Origin: JAAZMA01 sp964564325
GTDB taxonomy: Bacteria > Bacillota > Clostridia > Tissierellales > Tepidimicrobiaceae
Reading direction: 5' to 3'
Assembly (NCBI GenBank): GCA_964564325.1
Contig: CAZMBD010000099.1
Location: 1-7,298 of the forward strand
DNA: 7,298 nucleotides
Shown: positions 6,280 through 7,298 of the stretch, piece after piece
How the letters are laid out: every line of letters begins with the position of its first letter
Numbering within the stretch: position 1 is the stretch's first letter
Notes under the pieces: generated by a model
Databases searched by the model: none
What the model was told of the DNA's origin: nothing
What the model saw: the letters and a program-made list of their open reading frames with translations, nothing else
Made by a program: the position numbers and the translations under genes

Positions 6280-7298
6280 AAAGCTGTAATTATGTCTGGG
6301 GGAATGGGTACTAGGCTTAGACCCCTTACTTGTCATTTACCTAAACCAATGGTACCAATTTTCAATAAGCCTGTTATGGAATATGGTATAGAGCTATTAA
6401 AGGAATATGGAATAGAGGATATAGCTATTACATTGTATTATTTACCAGATAAAATTATGGACTATTTTGGTGATGGAAGAGATTTTGGTGTAAATCTTAA
6501 ATATTATATTGAAGATAAACCCTTAGGTACTGGTGGCAGTGTAAAAAATGCCTATGAATTTCTAGATGATACTTTTATAGTAATATCTGGAGATGCTTTT
6601 ACCAATATAGATTTACGCAAAGCTTATGAATTTCATAGGGAGAGAAAATCTAAGGCTACTTTAGTCTTAAAAAGGGAAAACATACCTTTAGAATACGGTG
6701 TTGTAATTACTGATAGTAATGGAAAAATAATTAGGTTTTTAGAAAAGCCTTCTTGGGGAGAAGTATTTAGTGATACTATTAATACTGGAATTTATATATT
6801 AGAACCAGAAGTTTTAGATTATTATAAAGTGGGAGAAAATTTTGATTTTAGCAAGGACTTGTTTCCAAGATTACTTAGGGACAATATTCCATTATATGGT
6901 TATATAGCGGATGAATACTGGTGTGATATAGGAGATTTGGATTCCTATATTGAAACACATAGGGATATATTTATAGATAATCATAAGCACTATTTAATAG
7001 GCAAAAATCAAGATGATGGTATTTGGATTGGAGAAAATACAGTAGTAGAAAAGGGGGTACAAATAAATCCTCCAGTGTATATAGGTTCGGATACTGTAAT
7101 AAAGGAAGGTGCTATTATAGAATCCTATACTGTAATAGGAAATAATTGCAGCATAGGAGAAGGTAGCTCCATTAAGAAAAGTATTATATGGGACAATGTA
7201 AAAATATTAAAGAACTCGGAAATTAGAAAAGCCGTTATTTGTAATAATGTATTTATAGACAATAGAACTAGAATATTTGAAGGAGTAGCCATAGGAGC
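6277..7298 (+). CDS. Sugar-phosphate nucleotidyltransferase with beta-helix domain (3' end cut by window edge)
   Basis: This enzyme would transfer a nucleotide from NTP to a sugar-1-phosphate, making an NDP-sugar. The frame is open from before the start to the right edge, giving 340 codons. Numbered from ATC 6277, it shows the nucleotide-binding signature GGMGTRLRPLT (8-18), Lys23 in LPKPM, LGTGGS (83-88), metal-site Asp106 in SGDAF, EKP (156-158), NTG (169-171) and WCDIGD (215-220). From about residue 249 come hexapeptide-like repeats of a left-handed beta helix. The combination, especially 'PLYGYIADEYWCDIGDLDSY', resembles the long proteins of about 800 residues annotated mannose-1-phosphate guanylyltransferase, which carry a C-terminal phosphomannomutase-like domain. 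That domain would lie beyond the window and is only inferred. Glucose-1-phosphate specificity is an alternative. The start is unusual: the family-aligned start codon is ATC, not ATG. GTG 6268 and ATG 6292 are the other options. Confidence 0.9.
   Translation, partial: MKAVIMSGGMGTRLRPLTCHLPKPMVPIFNKPVMEYGIELLKEYGIEDIAITLYYLPDKIMDYFGDGRDFGVNLKYYIEDKPLGTGGSVKNAYEFLDDTFIVISGDAFTNIDLRKAYEFHRERKSKATLVLKRENIPLEYGVVITDSNGKIIRFLEKPSWGEVFSDTINTGIYILEPEVLDYYKVGENFDFSKDLFPRLLRDNIPLYGYIADEYWCDIGDLDSYIETHRDIFIDNHKHYLIGKNQDDGIWIGENTVVEKGVQINPPVYIGSDTVIKEGAIIESYTVIGNNCSIGEGSSIKKSIIWDNVKILKNSEIRKAVICNNVFIDNRTRIFEGVAIG

Overview
The window is strongly AT-rich. It has AGGAGG-type ribosome binding sites at almost every gene, extended -10 promoters, intrinsic terminators with T-tracts, and a long-signalling-domain chemoreceptor. 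This points to a low-GC Firmicute, most plausibly a motile anaerobic clostridial or Tissierellia-type bacterium. I infer that assignment from style and protein families; no marker gene in the window settles it.

Layout: positions 1-2110 on the minus strand carry a two-gene ABC exporter operon. The ATPase comes first (2098-1400) and is followed, through a one-base TAATG overlap, by a polytopic permease of the 'putative ABC exporter' type that runs off the left edge. A 194-base intergenic region (2099-2292) separates this operon from a divergent chemoreceptor gene. It contains a good minus-strand promoter and only a weak plus-strand candidate. The 692-residue chemoreceptor (2293-4371) has a dCache sensor, a HAMP domain and a signalling domain, and ends in a strong hairpin terminator that begins inside its stop codon.

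A second plus-strand block concerns activated sugars. A phosphoglucomutase/phosphomannomutase (4478-6169) has its own extended -10 promoter and terminator. It is followed by a sugar-phosphate nucleotidyltransferase with a left-handed beta-helix domain (from about 6277, cut by the right edge). Together these would convert hexose-6-phosphate to hexose-1-phosphate and then to an NDP-sugar for cell-surface glycans or storage polymer. The exact sugar cannot be read from the sequence.

I see no mobile element, CRISPR array, tRNA, rRNA or recognisable riboswitch. No undescribed system stands out. The most unusual local observation is that the nucleotidyltransferase has ATC where the family's initiating ATG would be, correctly spaced behind a strong Shine-Dalgarno sequence.
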